From the NCBI GenBank assembly GCA_009775125.1, contig VSPD01000023.1, positions 1-38,824 of the forward strand: a stretch of DNA of 38,824 nucleotides. Reading direction: 5' to 3'. Origin of the DNA: Muribaculaceae bacterium (GTDB lineage: Bacteria > Bacteroidota > Bacteroidia > Bacteroidales > Muribaculaceae). Every line of letters starts with the position of its first letter. Position 1 is the first letter of the stretch. Below are positions 1 through 7,999 of the stretch, piece after piece. The translations under genes and the position numbers were made by a program. Below the pieces are notes generated by a model. The model searched no databases. It was not told the origin of the DNA and was given only the letters and a program-made list of their open reading frames with translations.

Positions 1-75
1 TTGGCTTTTTTAAGACGAATTTGCCATTTTCCCACTTGCTGCTGCAAAGTTAGAGTTTATCCGCGCTGATTCTTG

Positions 76-310
76 ACTATCAGAAATTCTCGCAAAATTT
101 CATGTCTATGTCAAGGGTTGTGCAACGGTAGATGCCCGTGGATATGTAATATCATGCTTCCGGCACGATACCTTGCGAAAGGTATAGCCGGACGCCTAAG
201 ATTACATATATCAGCGTGGGCTTCTGCGTTGCCGTCCGACATAGACAAGGCAATGCGAGAAGCCTCTGATAGTAGGATGGCAACAGATACAGATTCCTAC
301 GCTTTTTTTT
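76..310 (+). ncRNA. Rod-shaped structured RNA, 6S RNA-like, with terminator
   Basis: Bases 76-273 fold into one long interrupted hairpin. Pairings read by eye: 76-83 with 266-273; 87-94 with 254-261; 103-112 with 238-247 (perfect 10 bp); 122-127 with 227-232; 130-132 with 223-225; 134-140 with 215-221 (two G-U); 141-145 with 208-212; 146-150 with 201-205; 160-164 with 187-191; 168-174 with 179-185 closed by a GCGA tetraloop. An internal bubble lies at 95-102 opposite 248-253. A second small hairpin (272-277 with 295-300) and eight T (303-310) follow, as in a Rho-independent terminator on the plus strand. Length near 200 nt and a rod with an internal bubble are the hallmarks of 6S RNA, which binds RNA polymerase holoenzyme. 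I saw no clear TAnnTTTG promoter before it. It could instead be a leader RNA of the gene at 368, or a folded mobile palindrome. Confidence 0.5.
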
Positions 311-367
311 GTGCCTTAGTTGGACTGTGGAATCTTCCAACACAAAACCAATCGTCGCAGTCCATCT

Positions 368-1045
368 ATGAGAAAGACTATTTTCGGACTAATCACATTG
401 ATGCTGTTATCGGCATCGGGGTTGGCTTATGCCCAATCCACAAAAGAACAACGCAAAGAGCGTCAAGAACTTGCCAAGGCATCCAAGAAAGAACTTAACA
501 ACAAGGCAAGCAAAGCCGCCCGAAAAGAAGCGAAACGACTTTCGAAAGAAGGCTGGAAAACCGCACCCGGAGCACTCCCTCTCGAAAAACAACTCGACAA
601 ATCGTATATGATGCAATATCAATACGATGCCGACGGATTTCCGCAGTTCATTATGGCCGAGGCAATGAGCACCGGAGGAAACTACGACGCCGCCAAAATG
701 CAAGCCCTCGAACTCGCCAAGCAAAATCTCGCCGGCCAGATTCAGACCGAAGTAACAGCCTTGATTGAAAACACCATCGCCAACGAGCAGATGGACCAAA
801 GCGATGCCGCATCCATCACCCGAAGCGTCATGGCATCCAAAAACCTGATTTCGCAAAGCATTGGCCGTGTCGTGCCCGTAGTCGAGACCTATCGTGTTGT
901 CAACGGCAACAACCGCGAAGTCCTAATCCGCATTGCATACAGCCAAGACATGGCAAAAGCCGCCGCCAAACGCGCCGTCAAAAAAGAACTCGAGCAGCGC
1001 GGCGACTCCCTCCACAACAAACTCGACGAACTCCTTGGCTGGTAA
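368..1045 (+). CDS. Secreted LPP20-like protein, first gene of caspase cluster
   Basis: 225 aa. The ATG at 368 is chosen because it opens a clean signal peptide (MRKTIFGLITLMLLSASG, then AYAQ before the mature part); the longer frame starts at a TTG inside the upstream RNA region. After the signal comes a Lys/Arg/Glu-rich, probably helical stretch (residues about 24-65), then a domain (about 75-200) with alternating Ala-rich helix and strand pattern that resembles LPP20-family envelope proteins. A charged helix closes the protein. It has no lipobox Cys, so it is probably soluble in the periplasm or loosely envelope-attached. It lies 3 nt before the DUF4384 gene, so the two are almost certainly co-transcribed. 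The family call is by pattern and moderate; the function is unknown. Confidence 0.65.
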   Translation: MRKTIFGLITLMLLSASGLAYAQSTKEQRKERQELAKASKKELNNKASKAARKEAKRLSKEGWKTAPGALPLEKQLDKSYMMQYQYDADGFPQFIMAEAMSTGGNYDAAKMQALELAKQNLAGQIQTEVTALIENTIANEQMDQSDAASITRSVMASKNLISQSIGRVVPVVETYRVVNGNNREVLIRIAYSQDMAKAAAKRAVKKELEQRGDSLHNKLDELLGW

Positions 1046-1048
1046 AGT

Positions 1049-1927
1049 ATGTCGCAATCCGTTCTCATATTGCTGCTTTCGATAACATTTCCTTTATGTG
1101 CTGTCGCCCAAAACATAAAGAAAGTTTCTGCATCATACACCTACTATGCTCCCGAAACCATATCCGTTGAAGAAGCTAAGAGGACGGCCCTTGAAAGGGC
1201 TAAAATACAAGCCATCGCAGATGAATTCGGAACGCTCATATCCCAGAGCACCTCGACAATAGTATCAAACAATAACGGCCAAACCGATTCAAAGTTTTTC
1301 TCCCTTGGCGGGTCCGATATCAAGGGCGAATGGATTGAGACGACAAAAGGCCCCGACTACACAATAACATATTCCGACGGCATGCTTACTGTCAACGCAA
1401 GCATAAGCGGAAAGATAAAGCAATTACCCGATATCCGAATCCCGCTTATGGCAAGCCTCCTTCGAAACGGCTTTGAACTCCACGACGAAAGCGACACATT
1501 CCATAGCGGCGATGACATATATCTAAATTTTCAATCCCCAGTCTCCGGGTTCCTTCTGGTCTATCTAATCGACCATTATTCTGATGAGGCTTTCTGCCTG
1601 CTCCCATACTCTGCCTCTGATTCCCCATCTGCACCCATCCGACCCGACACCGAATATACGTTCTTTTCATCTGAGCATCCGGGACTATTCGACAAAAGCA
1701 TCATCGACGAATACACCCTCACATGCTCATCGTCATCAGGCACAGATTATAATGAAATCATTCTCCTTTTCTCCCCCGAGCCTATGGTTAAAGGCAATAC
1801 CCGGCAATCATCCGGCACATTGCCCCGGCAAATGTCGCTGAAAGAATTTAACAGATGGTACTCCACTTTGCTGTCAACCCCACAAAATATTCAAACAATA
1901 AAAAAACCAATCACTATTATTAACTAA
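1049..1927 (+). CDS. Secreted DUF4384 domain protein with LPP20-like N-terminus
   Basis: 292 aa. A signal peptide (MSQSVLILLLSITFPLCAVA, then QN) directs export. Residues about 30-125 again look LPP20-like (SVEEAKRTALERAKIQAIAD, then mixed strands). Residues about 145-260 carry a DUF4384-type beta domain, recognised from the phrase GDDIYLNFQSPVSGFLLVYL followed by an acidic residue and later the FSSEHPG segment. DUF4384 proteins often sit beside caspase-like or LPP20 genes, which matches this neighbourhood (general family knowledge). The gene starts 3 nt after its upstream neighbour and ends 13 nt before the next, as in an operon. No catalytic residues are evident; an adaptor or sensing role in the envelope is a guess. 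Confidence 0.7.
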   Translation: MSQSVLILLLSITFPLCAVAQNIKKVSASYTYYAPETISVEEAKRTALERAKIQAIADEFGTLISQSTSTIVSNNNGQTDSKFFSLGGSDIKGEWIETTKGPDYTITYSDGMLTVNASISGKIKQLPDIRIPLMASLLRNGFELHDESDTFHSGDDIYLNFQSPVSGFLLVYLIDHYSDEAFCLLPYSASDSPSAPIRPDTEYTFFSSEHPGLFDKSIIDEYTLTCSSSSGTDYNEIILLFSPEPMVKGNTRQSSGTLPRQMSLKEFNRWYSTLLSTPQNIQTIKKPITIIN

Positions 1928-1940
1928 AAAAACCTGTTCT

Positions 1941-3002
1941 ATGAAGAAATTCATTTCTATTGTAGCCATGGTCATCATGTGCCTCCCCCTTGCCTTTGCC
2001 GGCAACGAGGTCAAGACCAACTACCGCAATGCCCTAATCTTGGCCTACTCGCCCACAAACAGCGTGTTTGAAGATGACAACATCAAACTTGAAATCTACA
2101 ACGAAAAACTTTACGCCACAAACAAGACCACGCGCACAATCTTCATCGACCTCTCCCAGTGCTTCCTCCTGCACAACGGCTCTTCCTATCCCATGTTTGA
2201 AAAGCACCAGGACGACAGCCACGCCTCCAAGAAAAAAGTATCTACCAATATCGACGAATTTCTGTCAATAGCACCGTCGACAGGAGCTAAGCAGAATGAG
2301 ACATTCATTTGCAACCTCGCAAGCGGCATATATGGCAAGTACACCACCGCAGAGTCACCATCAGGGACTTTCTCCGAATACGAAGAACGCATGCTCTCGC
2401 TTGTCAACGAACTTTTGACTGAATCCCTCGAAGCCGACCCCAAAGGAAAAGAATACCGTGGCACTGCCACCCGTCATCTCACCGAAGACGAAAGCATAAG
2501 CAATATCGGCGCATCTATTGCATATGCCTTCAACAAACGCTCGGAAGAATGGACACCCGTAACAATCTCAACCTGGGTGTGCGATGTGTATTTCGCTCCC
2601 TACTATGTTGAGATGCCGGACGACATTAAGAAAAAAGACAAGCGCGGGTTCGGAGTGAAGAAGACCGAAGCATCCAAACTTCACGTCAAGGCCGACACTC
2701 CTTTCGAATTCGAACAAGACAAATCCCCTATTATCGTTTTCGACTGGACCGGCGATTTCAAAAAAGGTGAATTCACACTCAACTACACCTGGGTAACCAA
2801 ACAAAAAGGAGCGAATTTTGGAAAAATTCTTGGAGCCACTTTTCTCACAATGGCAACAGGAGGCTTTGGTGCCTTGCTCCTCACCGATAATGAGAAAACC
2901 TTTTATAAAAAAGAAATCGTCTTCGATGGCGAGAACAGCAACTGGGGCAAGATGAAGTATTTCGACAACAAAGACTTGTCTAAATTCAACAATAAACGCT
3001 AA
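1941..3002 (+). CDS. Exported protein of unknown function
   Basis: 353 aa. It begins with a signal peptide (MKKFISIVAMVIMCLPLAFAG). The mature part is mixed alpha/beta, with no domain I recognise. Near residues 290-315 there is a hydrophobic, Gly-rich segment (GKILGATFLTMATGGFGALL) that could be a membrane hairpin or a buried helix, followed by a short polar tail rich in Lys and Asn. It is co-directional with the two preceding genes (13-nt gap), so probably belongs to the same transcript. Its TAA lies 5 nt before the first arm of the attenuator-like hairpin that precedes the caspase gene, so translation termination here could influence that hairpin. Existence is supported by the length, signal peptide and operon position; function is unassigned. 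Confidence 0.75.
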   Translation: MKKFISIVAMVIMCLPLAFAGNEVKTNYRNALILAYSPTNSVFEDDNIKLEIYNEKLYATNKTTRTIFIDLSQCFLLHNGSSYPMFEKHQDDSHASKKKVSTNIDEFLSIAPSTGAKQNETFICNLASGIYGKYTTAESPSGTFSEYEERMLSLVNELLTESLEADPKGKEYRGTATRHLTEDESISNIGASIAYAFNKRSEEWTPVTISTWVCDVYFAPYYVEMPDDIKKKDKRGFGVKKTEASKLHVKADTPFEFEQDKSPIIVFDWTGDFKKGEFTLNYTWVTKQKGANFGKILGATFLTMATGGFGALLLTDNEKTFYKKEIVFDGENSNWGKMKYFDNKDLSKFNNKR

Positions 3003-3007
3003 TCAAT

Positions 3008-3069
3008 CCGGCAGGACTTGCACCTGCCAATACTGCCGGAGATACGGGCGCGTACCTCCGGCATTTTTT
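3008..3069 (+). terminator. Terminator with competing antiterminator before the caspase gene
   Basis: A strong hairpin (TGCCGGAG at 3034-3041 with CTCCGGCA at 3056-3063, inner pairs TACG/CGTA) is followed by six T at 3064-3069, a canonical Rho-independent terminator. Upstream, CCGGCAG at 3008-3014 is complementary to CTGCCGG at 3033-3039 and would break the terminator; it can instead pair locally (3010-3015 with 3023-3028), freeing the terminator. These mutually exclusive pairings are the layout of an attenuator. Only 5 nt separate the T-run from the next ATG, which leaves no room for a separate promoter. Confidence 0.65.
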
Positions 3070-3074
3070 CAACT

Positions 3075-4424
3075 ATGCGAAAGTTCATCCTGACAATTTA
3101 TTTGAATATTGCCATACTTTGTTCCGCATACAATCTCAATAATGTGATTGAAGCCCTGCACGAACTGGAAAACGGCAATATCAGCGAGGCCGTGACGCAA
3201 CTGATGCAGAAATCAGCGACCAACGACGTAGTGGCACAGTTTTATATAGGGCAATGCTACGAACACGGCATCGGAATGGAGGTCGATCCACAACAGGCAT
3301 TCTTGATGTACCGCAGAACAGCCGAACGTGGTTTTGCTCCCGCTATGCTTATGTTGGCAAGATGCTATGAAGAAGGTTTTGGCGTCGCTCCCAATCCGGC
3401 TCGTGCCGACGAATGGATGTCGCGCTATGCAAAACGCGCAGAAGTTTCCACTATCCCCGACATCTGCAAAATATTATATGCCTCCGTTAAAGGCGATGAC
3501 GAGAAAATCGCATCTCACGATACAGATAACTCAGATGTCGAAAAGCCGGTTCCCTTAGCACAGACATATCCGATGACACCCCCACAGCCTGCGCAAACGC
3601 CGCCGGCACAGACATACGTTGTCCCGAATATTGCTGAAAGATCTGATGTTGACATCGATATTCCAAAATCTCATGACGAAAAAACAGCCGTATTCGCACT
3701 GATTATCGCCAACGAGGTATATCAAGATGTCGCTCCCGTACCCAATGCTATAAACGACGGTGAAATCATGGCCAAATATTGCAGCCGCACCCTCGGATTG
3801 CCGGAATCCAACATTCATCTTGTTAAGAACGCCACCCTTAATAATATTAAACGCGAAATAAACATAATGACAAAGATTGCCGAGGCTTACAAAGGAGAGG
3901 CGGCTTTCATTGTATATTATGCAGGGCACGGCATCCCGGATGAATCGACACGCGACGCATTTATGTTGCCTGTCGACGGATACACCGCAGACATATCCAC
4001 ATGTTACAGGCTGTCGGATTTTTATGCCTCCCTTGGGAACATGCCATCGCGTAAAACAATAGTTTTTATCGACGCATGCTTCAGCGGCGCGTCACGCGAT
4101 GGTAAGAATATGCTGGCGTCGGCCCGGGGTGTGGCAATCAAGGCAAAGCCGTCTGTTCCGCAAGGCAACATGGTAGTAATTACATCGGCCTCCGCCGACG
4201 AGACTGCCTACCCTTACAACGAGAAACGACATGGACTTTTCACATATTACCTGCTGAAAAAAATCAAAGACACAAAAGGCAAGGCATCTGTCGGAGACCT
4301 GGCCGACTACATAATCGACAACGTGACTAAAAAATCCATTGTTGTAAACGGAAAAACACAAACTCCTTCGGCAATCCCGGCACAAACAGTAGGGAATGAA
4401 TGGAAAAACTGGATATTAAATTAG
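3075..4424 (+). CDS. Exported Sel1-repeat and caspase-family (C14) protease
   Basis: 449 aa from the ATG at 3075, chosen because it starts a signal peptide (MRKFILTIYLNIAILCSA); the longer frame starts from a TTG inside the terminator hairpin. Residues about 30-120 hold Sel1/TPR-like repeats (AQFYIGQCYEHGIGM; APAMLMLARCYEEGFGV), usually protein-binding. A Pro/Thr-rich linker spans about 155-190. Residues about 205-449 are a caspase-like p20 domain with the catalytic dyad visible: His285 in YYAGHG and Cys335 in IDACFSG. A later segment (SADETAYPYNEKRHGLFTYY) matches the caspase-fold C-terminal part. Bacterial caspase homologues of this type (orthocaspase/metacaspase group) cleave peptide bonds, often after basic residues. 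Substrate is unknown; the exported form suggests envelope or extracellular action. It lies 7 nt before the transglutaminase-like gene. Confidence 0.88.
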   Translation: MRKFILTIYLNIAILCSAYNLNNVIEALHELENGNISEAVTQLMQKSATNDVVAQFYIGQCYEHGIGMEVDPQQAFLMYRRTAERGFAPAMLMLARCYEEGFGVAPNPARADEWMSRYAKRAEVSTIPDICKILYASVKGDDEKIASHDTDNSDVEKPVPLAQTYPMTPPQPAQTPPAQTYVVPNIAERSDVDIDIPKSHDEKTAVFALIIANEVYQDVAPVPNAINDGEIMAKYCSRTLGLPESNIHLVKNATLNNIKREINIMTKIAEAYKGEAAFIVYYAGHGIPDESTRDAFMLPVDGYTADISTCYRLSDFYASLGNMPSRKTIVFIDACFSGASRDGKNMLASARGVAIKAKPSVPQGNMVVITSASADETAYPYNEKRHGLFTYYLLKKIKDTKGKASVGDLADYIIDNVTKKSIVVNGKTQTPSAIPAQTVGNEWKNWILN

Positions 4425-4431
4425 CTGCCAC

Positions 4432-5877
4432 ATGCGTTACGTTATCGCCATACTATTATTGTGCCATACGCTTTGCCTTAGCGCACAAAACATCAAAGCC
4501 ATATATGAGGATTTTCGAAAGGAGGCAGAACATGAGTATTCTTCATTCCGCGACGAGTGCAACAAAAAATATGCGGAGTTTTTACTGACGGCGTGGGATT
4601 GGCACGAGGGTAAAGCCCCGATGCCGATGCCTAAGGATGAGAGGCCGGTGCCACCGAAACCATATGATGGCAAAGGGCATGACACCCCTGTCGAGGTTCT
4701 ACCAATTAGTATTAAGCCAATAGAAGATACTCCACAGCCAAAACCCATAGAGCCGATAAAAGAGCAATCCACTCCGGAAGATAATTATTTTACATTTGAT
4801 TTTTATGGCAATTCATGTCAGGTCAGAATGTGGGCGACGGCAAACTTCAAATTGTCGGATTGTTCTCCAATATCTATTTCGGACTCTTGGAAACGACTGT
4901 GTTCTCCGAACATGAACAATGCCATCAGAGACTGCCTTGAAGCGCGAATCCGTTATAATCTTTGCGACTGGGCTTATCTTATGTTTCTTGACAAACTTTG
5001 TAATAGTTTTTGTCCGGACAAAAATACGGCTACTCTGCTCATGGCTTTTCTTTATTGCCAGTCAGGCTATCAGATGCGATTGGGTGTTGATGGCGGTAAT
5101 CTCGTTATGCTTTATGGTAGCAAACATCAAATATACGACATGGGATATTTCTCTTTGAATGGCTTGAAGTTTTATCCGTATGGCAATACATCAAATTCAA
5201 TCAGCATATGCGATGCCGCCTTTGAAGGCGAGACGCCATTGTCGCTGCTGATTACCCGCGAGCCGATGCTCGGCGGGGATTTGTCGGCCGAACGCGACAT
5301 AAAATCACGGCTATACGCCACCATGGAGGTGCAGTCGCGTGTTCCGGAGAATCTTGTGAAGTTTTACGACGGATACCCGACTTCGGCAATCGACGGCAAT
5401 CACATGACCCGATGGGCGATGTATGCCAACACCCCTCTGGCGCAGAAGACGAGAGACTTGGTCTATCCCACGTTGAGAAAAGCAATCGAAGGAGTATCGG
5501 CACATGAGGCCGCGAATATGCTTCTCAACTGGGTGCAAACCGGATTCGTATATGAATACGACGACAAAGTGTGGGGGCACGACCGCGCTTTCTTTGCAGA
5601 GGAGAGCCTTTACTATCCTTACTGCGACTGCGAGGACCGATCTATACTTTTCTCCCGGCTTGTCAGGGACCTGCTTGGGCTTGACGTGGCTCTCATCTAT
5701 TATCCGGGGCACCTTGCAACTGCCGTTTGCTTTAATGACGATGTTGCCGGAGATGCGATGCTGATTGACAGTCGAAAATTCATAGTATGCGACCCGACAT
5801 ATATCGGGGCACCTGTCGGCACACAAATGCCCGGTCTCGAATACGAAAAAGTGCTGTCTATAATCCTATCCCGGTAA
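4432..5877 (+). CDS. Exported transglutaminase-like cysteine hydrolase
   Basis: 481 aa. A signal peptide (MRYVIAILLLCHTLCLSA, then QN) is followed by a charged helix, a Pro-rich linker (about 60-115) and a beta-rich middle region. The C-terminal part has the ordered Cys-His-Asp triad of the transglutaminase-like fold: Cys400 in CDCEDRSILFSRLVRDLLG, His427 in YPGHLATAV and Asp454 in VCDPTY. In this superfamily such domains act as proteases, deamidases or cross-linking enzymes; which one applies cannot be told. The gene follows the caspase gene by 7 nt and is the last of the cluster. Pairing two cysteine-hydrolase folds in one exported set is unusual. The C-terminal assignment is firm by motif; the N-terminal half is unrecognised. 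Confidence 0.75.
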   Translation: MRYVIAILLLCHTLCLSAQNIKAIYEDFRKEAEHEYSSFRDECNKKYAEFLLTAWDWHEGKAPMPMPKDERPVPPKPYDGKGHDTPVEVLPISIKPIEDTPQPKPIEPIKEQSTPEDNYFTFDFYGNSCQVRMWATANFKLSDCSPISISDSWKRLCSPNMNNAIRDCLEARIRYNLCDWAYLMFLDKLCNSFCPDKNTATLLMAFLYCQSGYQMRLGVDGGNLVMLYGSKHQIYDMGYFSLNGLKFYPYGNTSNSISICDAAFEGETPLSLLITREPMLGGDLSAERDIKSRLYATMEVQSRVPENLVKFYDGYPTSAIDGNHMTRWAMYANTPLAQKTRDLVYPTLRKAIEGVSAHEAANMLLNWVQTGFVYEYDDKVWGHDRAFFAEESLYYPYCDCEDRSILFSRLVRDLLGLDVALIYYPGHLATAVCFNDDVAGDAMLIDSRKFIVCDPTYIGAPVGTQMPGLEYEKVLSIILSR

Positions 5878-6278
5878 GTGCGACCCCCAATTTATGTATT
5901 CAAAAACGCTGATTTAGAGATTGTTACCAACGTTAATTACGTGGATTGTCAAATTCTCGTGAAAACGAATTTTGCGTTAATTGCCGCAAATTATTCATTA
6001 ATCAAATTTTCGCAAGCAAGCCACGGCGAAGCCGTGATTCCTTGGATAACCGGGTTTGGAGGCAGAATGCCGACAAGCCCGGTCTATTATGGAAGCTAAA
6101 AGCACGGCGAAGCTGTGCCTCGTGGCAAGGTTGCTGCCGTCGAACGCTCCGGCCGGCCTCCGCTCCAAAACCGCGATTGATTCGCTTGATGTTAACCCCG
6201 CATGTCGGCTGCGCCGGCCATGCGGGGTTAACATCAAACGTCACGGCTTCGCCGTGATTATGCCGTAAAACCAAATGC
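5878..6278. repeat. Palindrome-rich gap between converging genes
   Basis: The 401-bp gap between two converging genes has no convincing ORF. It holds three copies of a short hairpin with core CACGGC-gaa-GCCGTG: 6022-6036; a variant at 6102-6118; and 6241-6257 in the inverse orientation (loop ttc). It also holds a larger perfect palindrome: 19-bp arms at 6186-6204 and 6219-6237 around a 14-nt centre that itself can pair (6206-6209 with 6213-6216). Such a hairpin could stop or protect transcripts from either side. The short ones look like extragenic palindromic repeats. Confidence 0.75.
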
Positions 6279-6821
6279 TTATTCGACGGGGGTGAGGGCG
6301 CCGGTGACGGAGTCCATGATGTAGCCGCGGACGGTGATGTCGCGGGGCACGAGGGGGTGGTTGCGGACAAGGTCGACGGTGTCGGAAACGGCTTTTTCCG
6401 TGTCGTCAAATCCGTGCAGCCACGAGAGCAGGTCGATGCCGCAGTGCATCATCAGCGATATATGCTCGTCGTCGATGCCGCGCGAGCGCATAAGGCCGAG
6501 CATCTCGGAGGCGTCCATGCCTTGCACGCCACATCCGGTGTGGCCGATTACCATCACTTCGTTAACGCCAAGTTCGTAAATAGCCACAAGGAGAGAGCGC
6601 ACCGTGGAGTCGAAGGGATTGGTGATGGTGCCTCCGGCGTTTTTGATTATTTTCACATCGCCGTTGCGGAAGCCGAGAGCGGCCGGCAAGAGCTCGACAA
6701 GGCGCGTGTCCATGCATGTGACGATGGCTATTTTCTTGTCGGGATATTTCGATGTGATAAAGCGTTCGTAGCCTCGTGAGGCTACGAACTCGCGGTTGTG
6801 TTTCAGGATTTCGTCTATCAT
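6279..6821 (-). CDS. Beta-class carbonic anhydrase
   Basis: 180 aa, cytoplasmic, no signal peptide. It converts CO2 and water to bicarbonate and a proton, supplying bicarbonate for carboxylation and for pH balance. The family signature is complete: zinc ligands Cys36, His94 and Cys97 (motifs CMDTR and GHTGC), with the Asp38-Arg40 dyad. The length fits the short beta/clade-D type group (about 170-190 aa). The gene starts 1 nt after the stop of the alcohol dehydrogenase gene, so the two are co-transcribed, though no functional link is obvious. Its 3' end faces the palindrome-rich gap. Identification is firm. Confidence 0.93.
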   Translation of the reverse strand: MIDEILKHNREFVASRGYERFITSKYPDKKIAIVTCMDTRLVELLPAALGFRNGDVKIIKNAGGTITNPFDSTVRSLLVAIYELGVNEVMVIGHTGCGVQGMDASEMLGLMRSRGIDDEHISLMMHCGIDLLSWLHGFDDTEKAVSDTVDLVRNHPLVPRDITVRGYIMDSVTGALTPVE

Positions 6822-6822
6822 C

Positions 6823-7995
6823 TTAAAGCATCATCTGATATATCATTCGTGAGTCGGCCGGCGTGAGAGGATAGTATGAGCCGGTGGGGTTGCCTTTAAG
6901 GGCATGGAGACGGTCGGAGAGCAGGTCGATGTCGGGATTCTCGATGCCGAGGGCGGCAAAGGACACGGGCAAATTGAGGGTGTCGGAGAAGAATGTTTGC
7001 AGGGCGAGGATGCCTTCGAGGGCGGCGGCGCGGTCGTCGTGAGCCTCGACAGAGAAGACACGGCGGGCAAATTGCGCCACTTTGCCGGGATTGCGGTCGG
7101 CCATAAATCGGAGCCATGCGGGAAACACCACGGCGAGGCCGGCTCCGTGGGTAACGCCGTAGACGGCGGAAATCTCGTGCTCCATGGCGTGCGACGTCCA
7201 CTCTTCCTGCCGGCCGCACCCGCAGATGCCGTTGTGGGCGAGAGTTCCGGCCCACATTATGTTGGCGCGCGCCTGATAATCTTCGGGGTTAGCCATTACC
7301 TTAGGCGACTCTTCGATTATGGCTCGCAGAAGCCCTTCGCAGAGGCGGTCGGTGACTTCCACGTCGGGGGTGTTGGAGAAATAGCGTTCCATTATATGGG
7401 CCATCATGTCGGAGATGCCCGATGCGGTCTGATAAGGCGGAAGGGTGAATGTGAGCACGGGGTCGAGCACGGCAAACCGCGGCCGAAGCGCCGACTCGGT
7501 GCGCAGCCCTGTCTTTATACGGCCTTCCCGCTTGGTAATAACCGAGTTGCCCGAGCCCTCGCTGCCGGCGGCGGGAATGGTGAGCACAACGCCTACGGGG
7601 AGCGCAGTCGTGGCCTTTGCCTTTCCGCTATAAAAATCCCAGAAATCGCCTTGATAAGGCACGCCCACGGCAATTGCCTTGGCGGTGTCGATTACCGAGC
7701 CGCCGCCCACGGCAATCATCGAATCGACGCCCTCGGCACGGGCGAGGTCGATGCCTTTGTACACGAGGTCGTCTTCCGGATTGGGCTTTACGCCGCCGAG
7801 ACTCACGGCCTCGATGCCGGCGTCGGCGAGATATTTCTCGACGCGGCCGAGCAGGCCGGAGCGGACAGCCGAGCCGCCGCCATAAACTACCAAAATTTTT
7901 TTCATGCCGAAGGATGCGGCGAGTTCGCCGACCCGGCTTTCCGTATCGCGCCCGAACACATATTTGGTAGGCGCCCAATAGGTGAAATTTTCCAT
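6823..7995 (-). CDS. Iron-type alcohol/aldehyde dehydrogenase, YqhD/BDH-like
   Basis: 390 aa from the ATG at 7995. A TTG four codons upstream would overlap the yigZ stop; the ATG is preferred. It is a group III (iron-containing) alcohol dehydrogenase, probably NADPH-dependent and acting on short-chain or toxic aldehydes. N-terminal Rossmann-like half has YGGGS (about 38-42) and GGGSVIDTAK (97-106). The C-terminal helical half has metal ligands Asp196, His200, His269 and His283, each offset by two from those reported for E. coli YqhD (194, 198, 267, 281; recalled). It is flanked by yigZ (4 nt) and carbonic anhydrase (1 nt) in one minus-strand unit. The family is firm; the substrate is not determined. 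Confidence 0.92.
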   Translation of the reverse strand: MENFTYWAPTKYVFGRDTESRVGELAASFGMKKILVVYGGGSAVRSGLLGRVEKYLADAGIEAVSLGGVKPNPEDDLVYKGIDLARAEGVDSMIAVGGGSVIDTAKAIAVGVPYQGDFWDFYSGKAKATTALPVGVVLTIPAAGSEGSGNSVITKREGRIKTGLRTESALRPRFAVLDPVLTFTLPPYQTASGISDMMAHIMERYFSNTPDVEVTDRLCEGLLRAIIEESPKVMANPEDYQARANIMWAGTLAHNGICGCGRQEEWTSHAMEHEISAVYGVTHGAGLAVVFPAWLRFMADRNPGKVAQFARRVFSVEAHDDRAAALEGILALQTFFSDTLNLPVSFAALGIENPDIDLLSDRLHALKGNPTGSYYPLTPADSRMIYQMML

Positions 7996-7999
7996 TCTG

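Noticed and set aside
13..52. A minus-strand promoter (TAACTTTG at 45-52) for a gene to the left
   Set aside because: The -7 word fits, but there is no good -33 element, and the first ATG after it meets a stop after five codons within the window.
73..498. A 141-codon frame on the plus strand across the 5' region
   Set aside because: It crosses the RNA fold, its T-run and the signal peptide of the first real gene in another frame, and has no recognisable protein features.
5946..6409. Several short frames through the convergent gap
   Set aside because: They run through the repeated hairpins and the end of the carbonic anhydrase gene and change content with each repeat.
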